A DNA stretch of 64,000 nucleotides. Origin: UTCHB3 sp002050155 (GTDB lineage Bacteria; Bacteroidota; Ignavibacteria; Ignavibacteriales; Ignavibacteriaceae). Positions 9,101 through 17,138 of the stretch are shown here, piece after piece; within the stretch, counting starts at the first letter, position 1; the number at the start of each line of letters is the position of its first letter. Below the pieces are notes generated by a model. It was given only the letters and a program-made list of their open reading frames with translations, was not told the origin of the DNA and made no database searches. The position numbers and the translations under genes were made by a program. The stretch spans positions 1 through 64,000 of the forward strand of contig CP129491.1 of assembly GCA_030584105.1 (NCBI GenBank), read 5' to 3'.

Positions 9101-9664
9101 TTATTCTACACAATGGAAAGAATTATCGATAAGCCCAAGCCACCAGATGCCGTCTTTTTTATAGAAACCAAGCAGTGATTCATCGGTTGTCATCACGACA
9201 ATTTTCACCTCCTCAGAGAGGAAATGAGAGGTTTTTGTTATGTTCTGATCGATGTAGGTAACCTCGGCGGCTTCTTCGAGAATATCATCCAGCTCGGGGT
9301 AACCTTTTACGGCAGAAATGAAAGAGCCGGTACGCGTCCATATTCCCAAATTACAGTCAAATTCGGGAAGTGTAGCCTCCTGAAGTTCTGCGTTAGGAGC
9401 GGAAATAAAAACCCCCTGCACTTTAGCCATCGCAATACTTGGGTAGAAAATCGGGAAAGCGACGCCGTTAGGGTCAATAATCTCAATCAGCCCCACTTCG
9501 TTATCAACAAAACGCTGCAGATTATCGAGGTTTCCGGAATTAACAATCTTGGCGATTTCCTTGTAAATAGCCGTTACCTTCTGAATATCGTCAGAGTTTT
9601 GCGCAAAACCCGGCGAAGAAGTGAGCAGTAAACAAGCAAAAATTAAAAAAGAGGTTAACTTCAA
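9101..9664 (-). CDS. Small exported protein of unknown function
   Basis: The frame is open to 9724, but that would overlap the divergent HPt gene. A TTG at 9664 gives a textbook signal peptide (KLTSFLIFACLLLTSSPGFA, cut before QNSDD), so I prefer that start: 187 residues. The mature part begins with a helical stretch (IQKVTAIYKEIAKIVNSGNL) and continues as mixed alpha/beta, ending in GIWWLGLIDNSFHCVE. The layout (helix, then VDNEVGLIEIIDPNG) recalls small NTF2-like or periplasmic domains, but I do not recognise a family. It stands alone on the minus strand between the short T9SS cargo and the divergent signalling pair. Confidence 0.65.
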   Translation of the reverse strand: MKLTSFLIFACLLLTSSPGFAQNSDDIQKVTAIYKEIAKIVNSGNLDNLQRFVDNEVGLIEIIDPNGVAFPIFYPSIAMAKVQGVFISAPNAELQEATLPEFDCNLGIWTRTGSFISAVKGYPELDDILEEAAEVTYIDQNITKTSHFLSEEVKIVVMTTDESLLGFYKKDGIWWLGLIDNSFHCVE

Positions 9665-9735
9665 TGTTAAAATTTTTGAAATATTAAAAGTATTTGCACA
9701 AAAATAATTAAATTGTGCAATCAATCGAAGTTTTT

Positions 9736-10113
9736 ATGAGGAATAATTTGAATTCTGCTGAATTTAAATACATCAGACTTGATTATCTTGACGAATTAAC
9801 CGGCGGGGATGAAGAGATAATGGAGGAGATGCTGAAACTTTTCTTAGAAAATACACCCGTTTCGTTGAAGAATCTGGGTGAACTTTGCACACAAAAAAAT
9901 TATGAAGAACTGAAGAAAGCGGCTCATAAGTTTAAGCCAACCCTTTCGTATGTTGGCATTCTGGAGCTGGAAGGTGTGGTTCCGGAAATAGAAAAACTTG
10001 CCGGGGAAGCAGACCCCGAAGGAAAAATTCCGGAACTTCTGAAAGAACTTGCTTTTTACTGCGAGAAAGGGGTGCAGGAGATAAGCAGCTATTTTAATAA
10101 AAAACAGGAGTGA
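9736..10113 (+). CDS. HPt (histidine phosphotransfer) domain protein
   Basis: About 125 residues from ATG 9736; a GTG at 9715 would run into the divergent neighbour's 5' region. The helical bundle contains LKKAAHKFKPTLSYVG, the HPt motif, with the phosphoacceptor His at residue 64 of this start. Known role: HPt domains relay phosphate between a hybrid histidine kinase and a final response regulator. The downstream gene starts within the ribosome-site distance of this stop and encodes a response regulator with a phosphatase output, so the two probably form one relay. The cognate kinase is not adjacent; the kinase at 17139 is a self-contained hybrid and need not be the partner. Confidence 0.85.
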   Translation: MRNNLNSAEFKYIRLDYLDELTGGDEEIMEEMLKLFLENTPVSLKNLGELCTQKNYEELKKAAHKFKPTLSYVGILELEGVVPEIEKLAGEADPEGKIPELLKELAFYCEKGVQEISSYFNKKQE

Positions 10114-10118
10114 TAAGG

Positions 10119-11309
10119 ATGGATATTTTAATAGCCGACGACCTTGCCGAAACCCGCATTTTACTGAAATCCGTGATTAAAAAGTTGGGGCATAATGTTT
10201 ACTCAGCCGAAGATGGCGCGCAGGCGTGGGAATTGCTGCAGGAAAATCCGAATATTTCTCTTCTGATTTCCGACTGGGAGATGCCGAACATGACCGGAAT
10301 AGAGCTTTGCCGAAAAATAAGAAGCTCTGATATCGGCAGGTATCTGTTCATTATTTTGCTTACTGCAAAAAATCAGAAAGATGAGCTGATTGAAGGGATG
10401 GCTGCCGGTGCGGATGATTTTATCACCAAACCTTTCAACAACCAGGAATTGGATGTTAGAATAAGGGCGGGAGAACGAATAATAAGGCTGCAGGAAGACC
10501 TTGCACAGAAAAACAAAAAGCTTTCTGACTATAATGAACGGTTGGAAAAAGACCTCCGTTCTGCCGCAAAACTTCAGGAAAGCCTTCTGCCTAAACGACA
10601 TTTGGAGCTGGGTGAGTTATCTTTCGACTCCATTTTCATCCCGTCACTTTTTGTTGCCGGCGATATTTTCAATTATTTTAAGCTTGATGAAGATAACACG
10701 GGGTTTTACCTGTTGGATGTGTCGGGGCATGGTGTTTCATCTGCGATGCTTTCATTCACGCTCAGCAAATACTTAAACGCAGAGGGGGGGAGTGCAAGGG
10801 GGGTTCTTCGGAAGTGGACCCCCTCGGAGTCAAATTTTATTAATACTTCTCCCGAGATTGTATTAGGCATGCTTAACCGCATTTTTGAAATGGGGGAAGA
10901 GACGATGCAATATTTCACAATGGTTTATGGGAAATATAACTACCAAGCGCGCGAGCTTGAAGTCAGTCTCGGGGGTCATCCGCCGGTTTTGGTTATGCGT
11001 GCAAACGGCGGCGCAGAAGTGATTGACCTTGCAAGCATACCTATTGGGATGTTCAGAAATTCTGAGTATTCAAAGGCTACTTTGAGGATGGAACCGGGCG
11101 ACCGGATTTTGGTTTACTCCGACGGGCTGTGCGACTGCTTCGACACGGGTGACGGAAAAGTTACCGAAAATATGACTGACTGGTTCCGGGAAAGAAACTA
11201 TCCCGATGTTAATGCACTCTCCGACGAGATTAAGGCTAAAATGCGGAACTATATGGAAAATAACCCCGACGCCGATGATATTTCGTTGATTATAATAAGC
11301 GTGAATTAG
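10119..11309 (+). CDS. Response regulator with PP2C-type (RsbU/SpoIIE) phosphatase output
   Basis: 396 residues from ATG 10119, which has AGGAG eight bases upstream (a GTG at 10110 overlaps the HPt stop but lacks such spacing). The REC domain (1-120) shows ADD, phosphoacceptor Asp52 in SDWEMPNMTG, Thr82 and Lys104 in TKPF. A coiled linker (about 120-150) leads to a SpoIIE-like phosphatase domain (about 165-395) with AGDIFNYFKL, LLDVSGHGVSSAM and YSDGLCDCFD, where the metal-binding Asp residues sit. Known role: such proteins dephosphorylate anti-sigma-factor antagonists in partner-switching pathways. Coupled to the HPt gene upstream. The stop codon lies inside a 56-bp tandem duplication. Confidence 0.92.
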   Translation: MDILIADDLAETRILLKSVIKKLGHNVYSAEDGAQAWELLQENPNISLLISDWEMPNMTGIELCRKIRSSDIGRYLFIILLTAKNQKDELIEGMAAGADDFITKPFNNQELDVRIRAGERIIRLQEDLAQKNKKLSDYNERLEKDLRSAAKLQESLLPKRHLELGELSFDSIFIPSLFVAGDIFNYFKLDEDNTGFYLLDVSGHGVSSAMLSFTLSKYLNAEGGSARGVLRKWTPSESNFINTSPEIVLGMLNRIFEMGEETMQYFTMVYGKYNYQARELEVSLGGHPPVLVMRANGGAEVIDLASIPIGMFRNSEYSKATLRMEPGDRILVYSDGLCDCFDTGDGKVTENMTDWFRERNYPDVNALSDEIKAKMRNYMENNPDADDISLIIISVN

Positions 11310-11415
11310 TATTAACGAGCGCCCAAAAATGAGTGCCCGTTAGCGAATACCGTAAATTGAATTAGTATTAACGAGCGCTCAAAAATGAGTGCCCGTTAAC
11401 TAAAAACAGTAAATT
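11303..11415. repeat. 56-bp tandem duplication of the phosphatase gene's 3' end
   Basis: 11303-11358 and 11359-11415 are near-identical and begin with the last codon and stop of the phosphatase gene. Each copy contains an imperfect hairpin (TAACGAGCGC paired with GTGCCCGTTA around an A/T-rich loop), so two similar hairpins stand in series and may act in transcription termination before the convergent metH. Confidence 0.85.
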
Positions 11416-11460
11416 TTTTCAGCAGGGTATCCGCCGGTTTTTCACTTCCTCAGGTTAGAC

Positions 11461-14400
11461 CTAATCACCTTCATCATAGTTGAGGATTGGGCGCAGCCAT
11501 TTTTCAGCTTCCACTAAGTTCATACCTTTTCTTTTGCGATAGTCAAGAACCTGATCTTTGCTGATCTTACCGGTTGTGAAATACTTTGAACCGGGGTGTG
11601 AGAAATAGATACCGCACACCGCTGCAGTAGGGAACATCGCCATGTGATCGGTTATGTTTAGGCCCGTTTTAGCGGTTACATCCAATATTCTGAACAAGGT
11701 TGGTTTTTCCGTATGATCCGGGCATGCAGGGTATCCCGGTGCGGGTCGGATTCCGCGGTATTCTTCTGCAATCAGCTGTTCGTTGGTTAACTGTTCATCC
11801 GCGGCGAAGCCCCACACTTCTTTTCTTACAACTGCATGCAGGTACTCGGCGAAAGCCTCGGCAAGACGATCGGCAAGCGCTTTAACGATGATTGCCGAAT
11901 AGTCGTCGTTCTCTGCGTGGTATTTATCCACAAGTTCATCTGTTCCAATACCTGCAGTAACGGCGAAGAAGCCGATGTAGTCCTTAACACCTGTTTCTTT
12001 TGGTGCGATGAAATCCGCAAGGCACATATTTGGAAGCCCGGCAGCTTTGAACGCCTGCTGCCTGATGAAGTGGAACTCGGCAAGAATGCCTTTTCTTTCC
12101 TCATTTGTGTAAACTTCAACATCATCGCAGTTTATGTTGTTTGCCGGGAAAATGCCTACAATTCCGTTCGCCTGAAGCAGTTTTTCGTCAATAATTTTAT
12201 TGAGAATTTCCGTAGCGTCTTCAAACAGTTTTTTAGCTTCGGTGCCGTACTTGGCGGTTTCGAATATTCCGGGGTATTTGCCTTTTAGCTCCCAAGCCTG
12301 GAAGAAGGGAGTCCAGTCCATGTATTCGGTCAATGTTTTTAAAGGAACATCGTAGAACTCAGTAATCCCCAGTTTTTTCGGCACGGGCGGGGTGTATTCC
12401 TTCCAGTCGGTTTGGAACCGGTTCTTACGAGCGTCTTCAATTGAGATGAACTCTTTGTGGCTCTGTTTTTTGTGGTGGTCATCACGGAGCTGTGTGTATT
12501 CCGCTTTAATTTCAGCAGCAAATTCATCGCGGGTTTCCGGGTTAATAAGTTTCTGAGCTACGGGGACGCTGCGTGAAGCATCAAGCACATGCACAACGGG
12601 ACCGGAATAATGCGGCGCAATTTTAACGGCAGTGTGAATGCGTGAACTGGTTGCGCCACCGATAAGAAGGGGTATCTTCATACCGCGTCTTTCCATCTCT
12701 TTTGCAACGCCGATCATCTCATCCAACGATGGGGTAATCAAACCGCTGACGCCCACCATATCGATGTTCTCTTTGATTATTGTTTCCATAATCTGATTTG
12801 TCGGCACCATTACGCCCAAATCCATCACATCAAAATTGTTGCAACCAAGCACCACGCCTACGATGTTTTTACCAATATCGTGGACATCACCTTTAACAGT
12901 AGCCAGCAAAATTTTGCCGTTGCTTTGAGAGGCAAGTTCCGCCTTTTTCTTCTCTTCTTCTATATATGGGATAAGCACAGCGACCGATTTTTTCATCACG
13001 CGTGCAGATTTCACCACCTGCGGAAGGAACATCTTTCCTGCTCCGAAGAGATCGCCGACCACATTCATCCCATCCATCAGCGGACCTTCAATCACGCTGA
13101 GTGGGCTGGGGTATTTCAGTCTGGCTTCTTCCGTGTCGGCGTCGATATAGTCAACAATTCCTTTCAGAAGTGCATATTTGAGTCTTTCCTCCACGGGGGT
13201 GTCTCTCCAGCCTTCGGCTTTTGTGTCAACTTTCCCTTTGTTTTTCACGCTTTCGGCGAAAGAAATCAGTTTTTCGGTAGCGTCCGGGTTGCGGTTAAGC
13301 AACACATCTTCCACGAGCGTGAGTAGTTCTTTATCGATATCTTCATAAACAGCGAGTTGCCCGGCGTTAACGATCCCCATATCCAAACCGGCTTTAATTG
13401 CGTGGTAAAGAAAAGCGGAGTGCATTGCTTCGCGCACGGTATCGTTGCCGCGGAACGAGAATGAAACATTGGAAACCCCGCCGCTTACTTTTGCGTAAGG
13501 GAGGTTTTCTTTTATCCAGCGGGTTGCTTCGATGAAATCCACGCCGTAGTTATTGTGCTCTTCCAAGCCGGTTGCAACGGTAAGTATATTAGGATCGAAA
13601 ATTATATCTTCGGGGGGGAACCCAACCTCTTCGGTCAGAATTTTATACGCTTTCGAGCAAACTGCAATTCTTCTTTCAAGGTTATCCGCCTGCCCTTTTT
13701 CGTCGAAAGCCATAACGATAACGGCACCCCCATATTGCCTTACTTTTCGCGCCTGTTCTTTAAATACTTCCTCTCCCTCTTTCATGCTGATTGAGTTCAC
13801 TATGGATTTGCCCTGAAGCACTTTCAATCCTGCCTCCAGCACTTCCCACTTTGAAGAATCGATCATAATCGGAAGTTTTGCTATGTCAGGCTCTGCACCG
13901 AGAAGGTTAAGGAATTTAGTCATCGCTTCAACAGAATCGAGCATTCCCTCGTCCATGTTCACATCCAGCACCTGTGCACCGCCTTCAACCTGCCCTCGTG
14001 CAATAGAAAGGGCTTCCTCGTAGTTCCCTGCCATAATAAGGCGTTCAAATTTTTTAGAGCCGGCGACATTGGTTCTTTCCCCAACATTCACAAAGTTGGT
14101 TTGTGGTCTGAAAACCAAAGGTTCAAGCCCGCTTATGCGCAGATATTTGGGGATATCGGGTTTAGTTCTCGGCGGAATTTTTGTTACTGCCTCTGCAATA
14201 GTTTTTATGTGTTCCGGGGTTGTGCCGCAGCACCCACCGACGATGTTAATCATGTTGTCTTCTGCAAATTCATGCAGCACATCCGCCATCATTTTCGGTG
14301 TTTCGTCGTAACCGCCGAACTCGTTCGGCAAGCCGGCATTCGGATATACACTAACGAAAAATGGGCACTGGTCGGCAAGTTCTTTCAAAAACGGGCGCAT

Positions 14401-15174
14401 TTGTGTGGGACCCAAAGCACAGTTCAAACCAACGCTTAACAGATTGGGGGCGTGGCTGACAGAAATCAGGAACGCTTCGGCGGTTTGACCCGAAAGGTTT
14501 CTCCCACTGTTGTCGATAATCGTGCCTGAAATCATAACGGGCAGAGATACATCTTTTTCCTTAAAAACTTCGCTGATTGCATAAATTGCTGCTTTAGCGT
14601 TAAGAGTATCAAATATTGTTTCAACTAAGATTATGTCAACCCCGCCATCAATTAACCCTCGAAGCTGTTCAGCATAAGAACCGGCAACCTGATCGAAAGT
14701 TACGGCACGGAAACCGGGGTCATTAACATCAGGGGAGAGTGAAAGCGATTTGGTTGTTGGTCCTAAAGCGCCGGCAACAAAACGGGGCTTGTTATTACCG
14801 GGTATGTTGAACTCGGCTGTAACTTCCTTTGCTATTTTTGCTGATTGGAAGTTGAGTTTATAGACTAAACTTTCGAGTGAGTAGTCTGCCTGAGCAATTG
14901 AAGTGCCGGAAAAAGTGTTTGTTTCGATTATATCCGCACCGGCTTCAAGATATTTTCGGTGGATTTCTTTTATAATTTCGGGTTGTGTAAGTGAAAGAAG
15001 ATCGTTGTTCCCTTTCAGGTCACTTGGGTGGTTTTTAAATTCTTCGCCCCTGAAATCTTCTTCTTCGAGGTTATATTTCTGAATCATCGTACCCATTGCG
15101 CCATCAAGCACCAGTATTCGTTCCTCGAGCAGTTTTTCAAGTATCTCTTTAGTATTGTTCATCGTAAAGGTCAT
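11461..15174 (-). CDS. metH: Cobalamin-dependent methionine synthase MetH
   Basis: 1237 residues, full length for MetH. Reaction: transfers a methyl group from 5-methyltetrahydrofolate to homocysteine through methylcobalamin. Domains in order: homocysteine-binding barrel with zinc ligands Cys252 (GLNCALGP), Cys315 and Cys316 (GGCCGTT); pterin-binding domain (FVNVGERTNVAGSKKF, about 360-620); cobalamin cap and Rossmann domains with DVHDIGKNIVG, axial His765; C-terminal activation domain that binds S-adenosylmethionine, with RGIRPAPGYPACPDHTEK. Start: MTFTM at 15174, with a second in-frame ATG four codons on; neither has a strong ribosome site. The 102-base gap to the divergent epimerase gene is too short for a cobalamin riboswitch and none is visible. 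Confidence 0.97.
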   Translation of the reverse strand: MTFTMNNTKEILEKLLEERILVLDGAMGTMIQKYNLEEEDFRGEEFKNHPSDLKGNNDLLSLTQPEIIKEIHRKYLEAGADIIETNTFSGTSIAQADYSLESLVYKLNFQSAKIAKEVTAEFNIPGNNKPRFVAGALGPTTKSLSLSPDVNDPGFRAVTFDQVAGSYAEQLRGLIDGGVDIILVETIFDTLNAKAAIYAISEVFKEKDVSLPVMISGTIIDNSGRNLSGQTAEAFLISVSHAPNLLSVGLNCALGPTQMRPFLKELADQCPFFVSVYPNAGLPNEFGGYDETPKMMADVLHEFAEDNMINIVGGCCGTTPEHIKTIAEAVTKIPPRTKPDIPKYLRISGLEPLVFRPQTNFVNVGERTNVAGSKKFERLIMAGNYEEALSIARGQVEGGAQVLDVNMDEGMLDSVEAMTKFLNLLGAEPDIAKLPIMIDSSKWEVLEAGLKVLQGKSIVNSISMKEGEEVFKEQARKVRQYGGAVIVMAFDEKGQADNLERRIAVCSKAYKILTEEVGFPPEDIIFDPNILTVATGLEEHNNYGVDFIEATRWIKENLPYAKVSGGVSNVSFSFRGNDTVREAMHSAFLYHAIKAGLDMGIVNAGQLAVYEDIDKELLTLVEDVLLNRNPDATEKLISFAESVKNKGKVDTKAEGWRDTPVEERLKYALLKGIVDYIDADTEEARLKYPSPLSVIEGPLMDGMNVVGDLFGAGKMFLPQVVKSARVMKKSVAVLIPYIEEEKKKAELASQSNGKILLATVKGDVHDIGKNIVGVVLGCNNFDVMDLGVMVPTNQIMETIIKENIDMVGVSGLITPSLDEMIGVAKEMERRGMKIPLLIGGATSSRIHTAVKIAPHYSGPVVHVLDASRSVPVAQKLINPETRDEFAAEIKAEYTQLRDDHHKKQSHKEFISIEDARKNRFQTDWKEYTPPVPKKLGITEFYDVPLKTLTEYMDWTPFFQAWELKGKYPGIFETAKYGTEAKKLFEDATEILNKIIDEKLLQANGIVGIFPANNINCDDVEVYTNEERKGILAEFHFIRQQAFKAAGLPNMCLADFIAPKETGVKDYIGFFAVTAGIGTDELVDKYHAENDDYSAIIVKALADRLAEAFAEYLHAVVRKEVWGFAADEQLTNEQLIAEEYRGIRPAPGYPACPDHTEKPTLFRILDVTAKTGLNITDHMAMFPTAAVCGIYFSHPGSKYFTTGKISKDQVLDYRKRKGMNLVEAEKWLRPILNYDEGD

Positions 15175-15276
15175 TCAACTTAGTTATTAAAATATTTGAT
15201 TTTTTTTTAGCATTTAGTTAAAATAGAACTACAAATTTAATTTTTTTTAAGCATATAAAGCAAAAGCAACAAAAAC

Positions 15277-16251
15277 ATGTATATAGTAACCGGAGCAGCG
15301 GGTTTTATCGGCAGTGCAATAGTGTGGCGCTTGAACCAAATGGGGATTACGGATATTGTAATCGTGGATTCCCTTGGGAAAGACGAGAAATGGAAAAACT
15401 TAGTAAGCCTGAAATTTCTTGACTTTATAGATAAACACGAGTTCATCACAATGGTCGAAGACCGTGTTCATTTCGGGAATTTAGAAGCAATTATCCATCT
15501 CGGCGCCAATTCTTCAACTACCGAAACCGATGCCGGGCACCTTATGGAGAACAATTACCGGTACACGAAAGTTCTCACCGAGTACGCTTTGCTCAAAGAT
15601 GTACGGTTTGTTTATGCTTCCTCTGCTGCTACTTACGGCGACGGTGCCAACGGTTTTGAGGATACCGATGATAACCCGCTGAACCTGAAACCACTGAACA
15701 TGTACGGATACTCTAAAAACCGGTTCGATCAATGGGCTTACCTTTCAGGGGCGCTTAAGCAGATTGCCGGGGTGAAATATTTCAATGTTTACGGGCCCAA
15801 CGAAGCACACAAAGGGGATATGCGAAGTGTTGTCCACAAAGCCTACGGGCAGATTATGGAAACCGGAAAGGTGAAACTTTTTAAATCGCTTCATCCCGAT
15901 TATAAAGACGGTGAGCAAATGCGCGACTTCGTTTATGTGAAAGACGCCGTTGATATGACGCTGTTTTTAGTTAACAACCCCGAAGCAAATGGGTTATTTA
16001 ACTTAGGGCAGGGGAAAGCACGCACCTGGAACGACTTAGTTTCCGCCATTTTTAACGCACTCGGAAGAGAAACCAACATTGAATATATCGATATGCCTCA
16101 ACATTTGGCTGAGAAATATCAATATTTTACCCAGGCGGATATTTCGAAAATTAAAGCCGCAGGCTATCAGGATGTGTTACATTCGTTAGAAGAAGGCGTT
16201 GCCGATTATGTTAAAAACTATTTAGTGCCGGGTAAGTTTTTGGGTGAGTAA
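15277..16251 (+). CDS. hldD: ADP-glyceromanno-heptose 6-epimerase-like (HldD/RfaD family)
   Basis: 324 residues, extended short-chain dehydrogenase fold. The N-terminal MYIVTGAAGFIGSAIVWRLN is the NAD(P)-binding glycine motif; catalytic elements are ASSAATYG and YGYSKNRFD (YxxxK). HLGANSSTTETD and FNVYGPNEAHKGDMRSVV are typical of the RfaD branch rather than of UDP-glucose epimerases. Known role: the last step making ADP-L-glycero-beta-D-manno-heptose for the lipopolysaccharide inner core, in the cytoplasm. No other heptose gene is adjacent. Divergent from metH. Its last 9 codons and stop are repeated downstream at 16297-16333. Confidence 0.88.
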   Translation: MYIVTGAAGFIGSAIVWRLNQMGITDIVIVDSLGKDEKWKNLVSLKFLDFIDKHEFITMVEDRVHFGNLEAIIHLGANSSTTETDAGHLMENNYRYTKVLTEYALLKDVRFVYASSAATYGDGANGFEDTDDNPLNLKPLNMYGYSKNRFDQWAYLSGALKQIAGVKYFNVYGPNEAHKGDMRSVVHKAYGQIMETGKVKLFKSLHPDYKDGEQMRDFVYVKDAVDMTLFLVNNPEANGLFNLGQGKARTWNDLVSAIFNALGRETNIEYIDMPQHLAEKYQYFTQADISKIKAAGYQDVLHSLEEGVADYVKNYLVPGKFLGE

Positions 16252-16333
16252 CAGAAAGAGTTCTTCTTCCTGCTTCGTCCGTTATGCTAAGCATGCAGTG
16301 CCGGGTAAGTTTTTGGGTGAGTAACAGAAAGAG
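16224..16333. repeat. Tail duplication of the epimerase gene
   Basis: 16224-16260 (last codons, stop and the next bases of the epimerase gene) is repeated exactly at 16297-16333. The spacer between the copies contains TCCTGCTTCGTCCG (16268-16281), which recurs with one change between the tail copies at 63593-63606. Confidence 0.92.
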
Positions 16334-16414
16334 AATAAAAATTAAAAAAATTAGGTTGCTAAGGGAGACGACGGAAGGCAACCCGGGTGGGTAAAAGAGA
16401 AAGAATAAAAATTA

Positions 16415-16446
16415 AAAAAAAGGCTCGGGAAAACGGAGCCTTTTTT
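16415..16446. terminator. Bidirectional rho-independent terminator
   Basis: A-rich run, then AGGCTC (16421-16426), a short loop, GAGCC (16436-16440) and six T residues. It works in both directions and lies between the converging epimerase gene and the acidic-protein gene. Confidence 0.88.
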
Positions 16447-16506
16447 ATAATAATTTCTTAATTAAGCGCTTAAATATTCAATATGGGTTAAATACAATGC
16501 AGGGGT

Positions 16507-16935
16507 TTAAAAATCGTCGTCGTCCTCATCGTCGTCGAGGTTACCAAAGTTTTCATCCTCGAAGTCATCGTTAAAATCATCATCGTCAAATTCATCGTCA
16601 TCCTCATCGTCGTCAAAGTCATCATCATCGTCATCATCGAAGTCCTCTTCTTCGTCAAGGTTATATTCATCTTCTTGTAGAAAATCGTCTTCCCGGAAGT
16701 CTTCTAAATATTTTTCCAGGTCTTCATCATCGAAGTCCTCTTCTTCGTCGTCCAAAAAATCATCATCTTTCAGGTCGTCATCGTCAAAATCGTCGTCTTT
16801 GAAGTCATCATCTTCATCGTCGTCGGGGTTAAATTTTGCCGGTTTAAACTCACAGTAATCACTGTAAAGCCCTTCCTGCGAAAACGAGCCGGAAAACTCC
16901 TGCTTCAGATTTTCTTCGTCATCCATAGTCAACAT
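16507..16935 (-). CDS. Hyperacidic Asp/Glu-Phe repeat protein, function unknown
   Basis: 142 residues. AAGGAG lies eight bases before the ATG at 16935, an excellent ribosome site, and a bidirectional terminator follows, so the gene is probably real despite its composition. Residues 1-36 are ordinary (EFSGSFSQEGLYSDYCEFKP). From residue 37 on, the protein consists of runs of Asp and Glu broken at short intervals by single Phe, Leu or Tyr residues, such as DDDFKDDDFDDDDLKDDDF. No signal peptide, no membrane segment. The charge pattern could fit a DNA mimic, a cation-binding or a disordered chaperone-like protein, but none of these is shown. The underlying codons are mostly GAC/GAT/GAA repeats that could expand by slippage. 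Confidence 0.75.
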   Translation of the reverse strand: MLTMDDEENLKQEFSGSFSQEGLYSDYCEFKPAKFNPDDDEDDDFKDDDFDDDDLKDDDFLDDEEEDFDDEDLEKYLEDFREDDFLQEDEYNLDEEEDFDDDDDDDFDDDEDDDEFDDDDFNDDFEDENFGNLDDDEDDDDF

Positions 16936-17138
16936 ATATGTTACTCCTTATTTGTCCTTTCAGCATTTTTAAAAATCGAATACGCAAATTAAATGAAATG
17001 ATTAGCAAATAAACAAAGATATTTGTCAGTAACATTCACGGGTAAATAAAAATTGATTAAATATTGTAAAAAATTGTTAGATTAAACAATAATAAAGTGA
17101 AATAATTTTAATGCGATCGATAAAATCATTCAACTGAT

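Noticed and set aside
15175..15276. Cobalamin riboswitch upstream of metH
   Set aside because: Only 102 bases between divergent genes and no B12-box-like sequence is visible.
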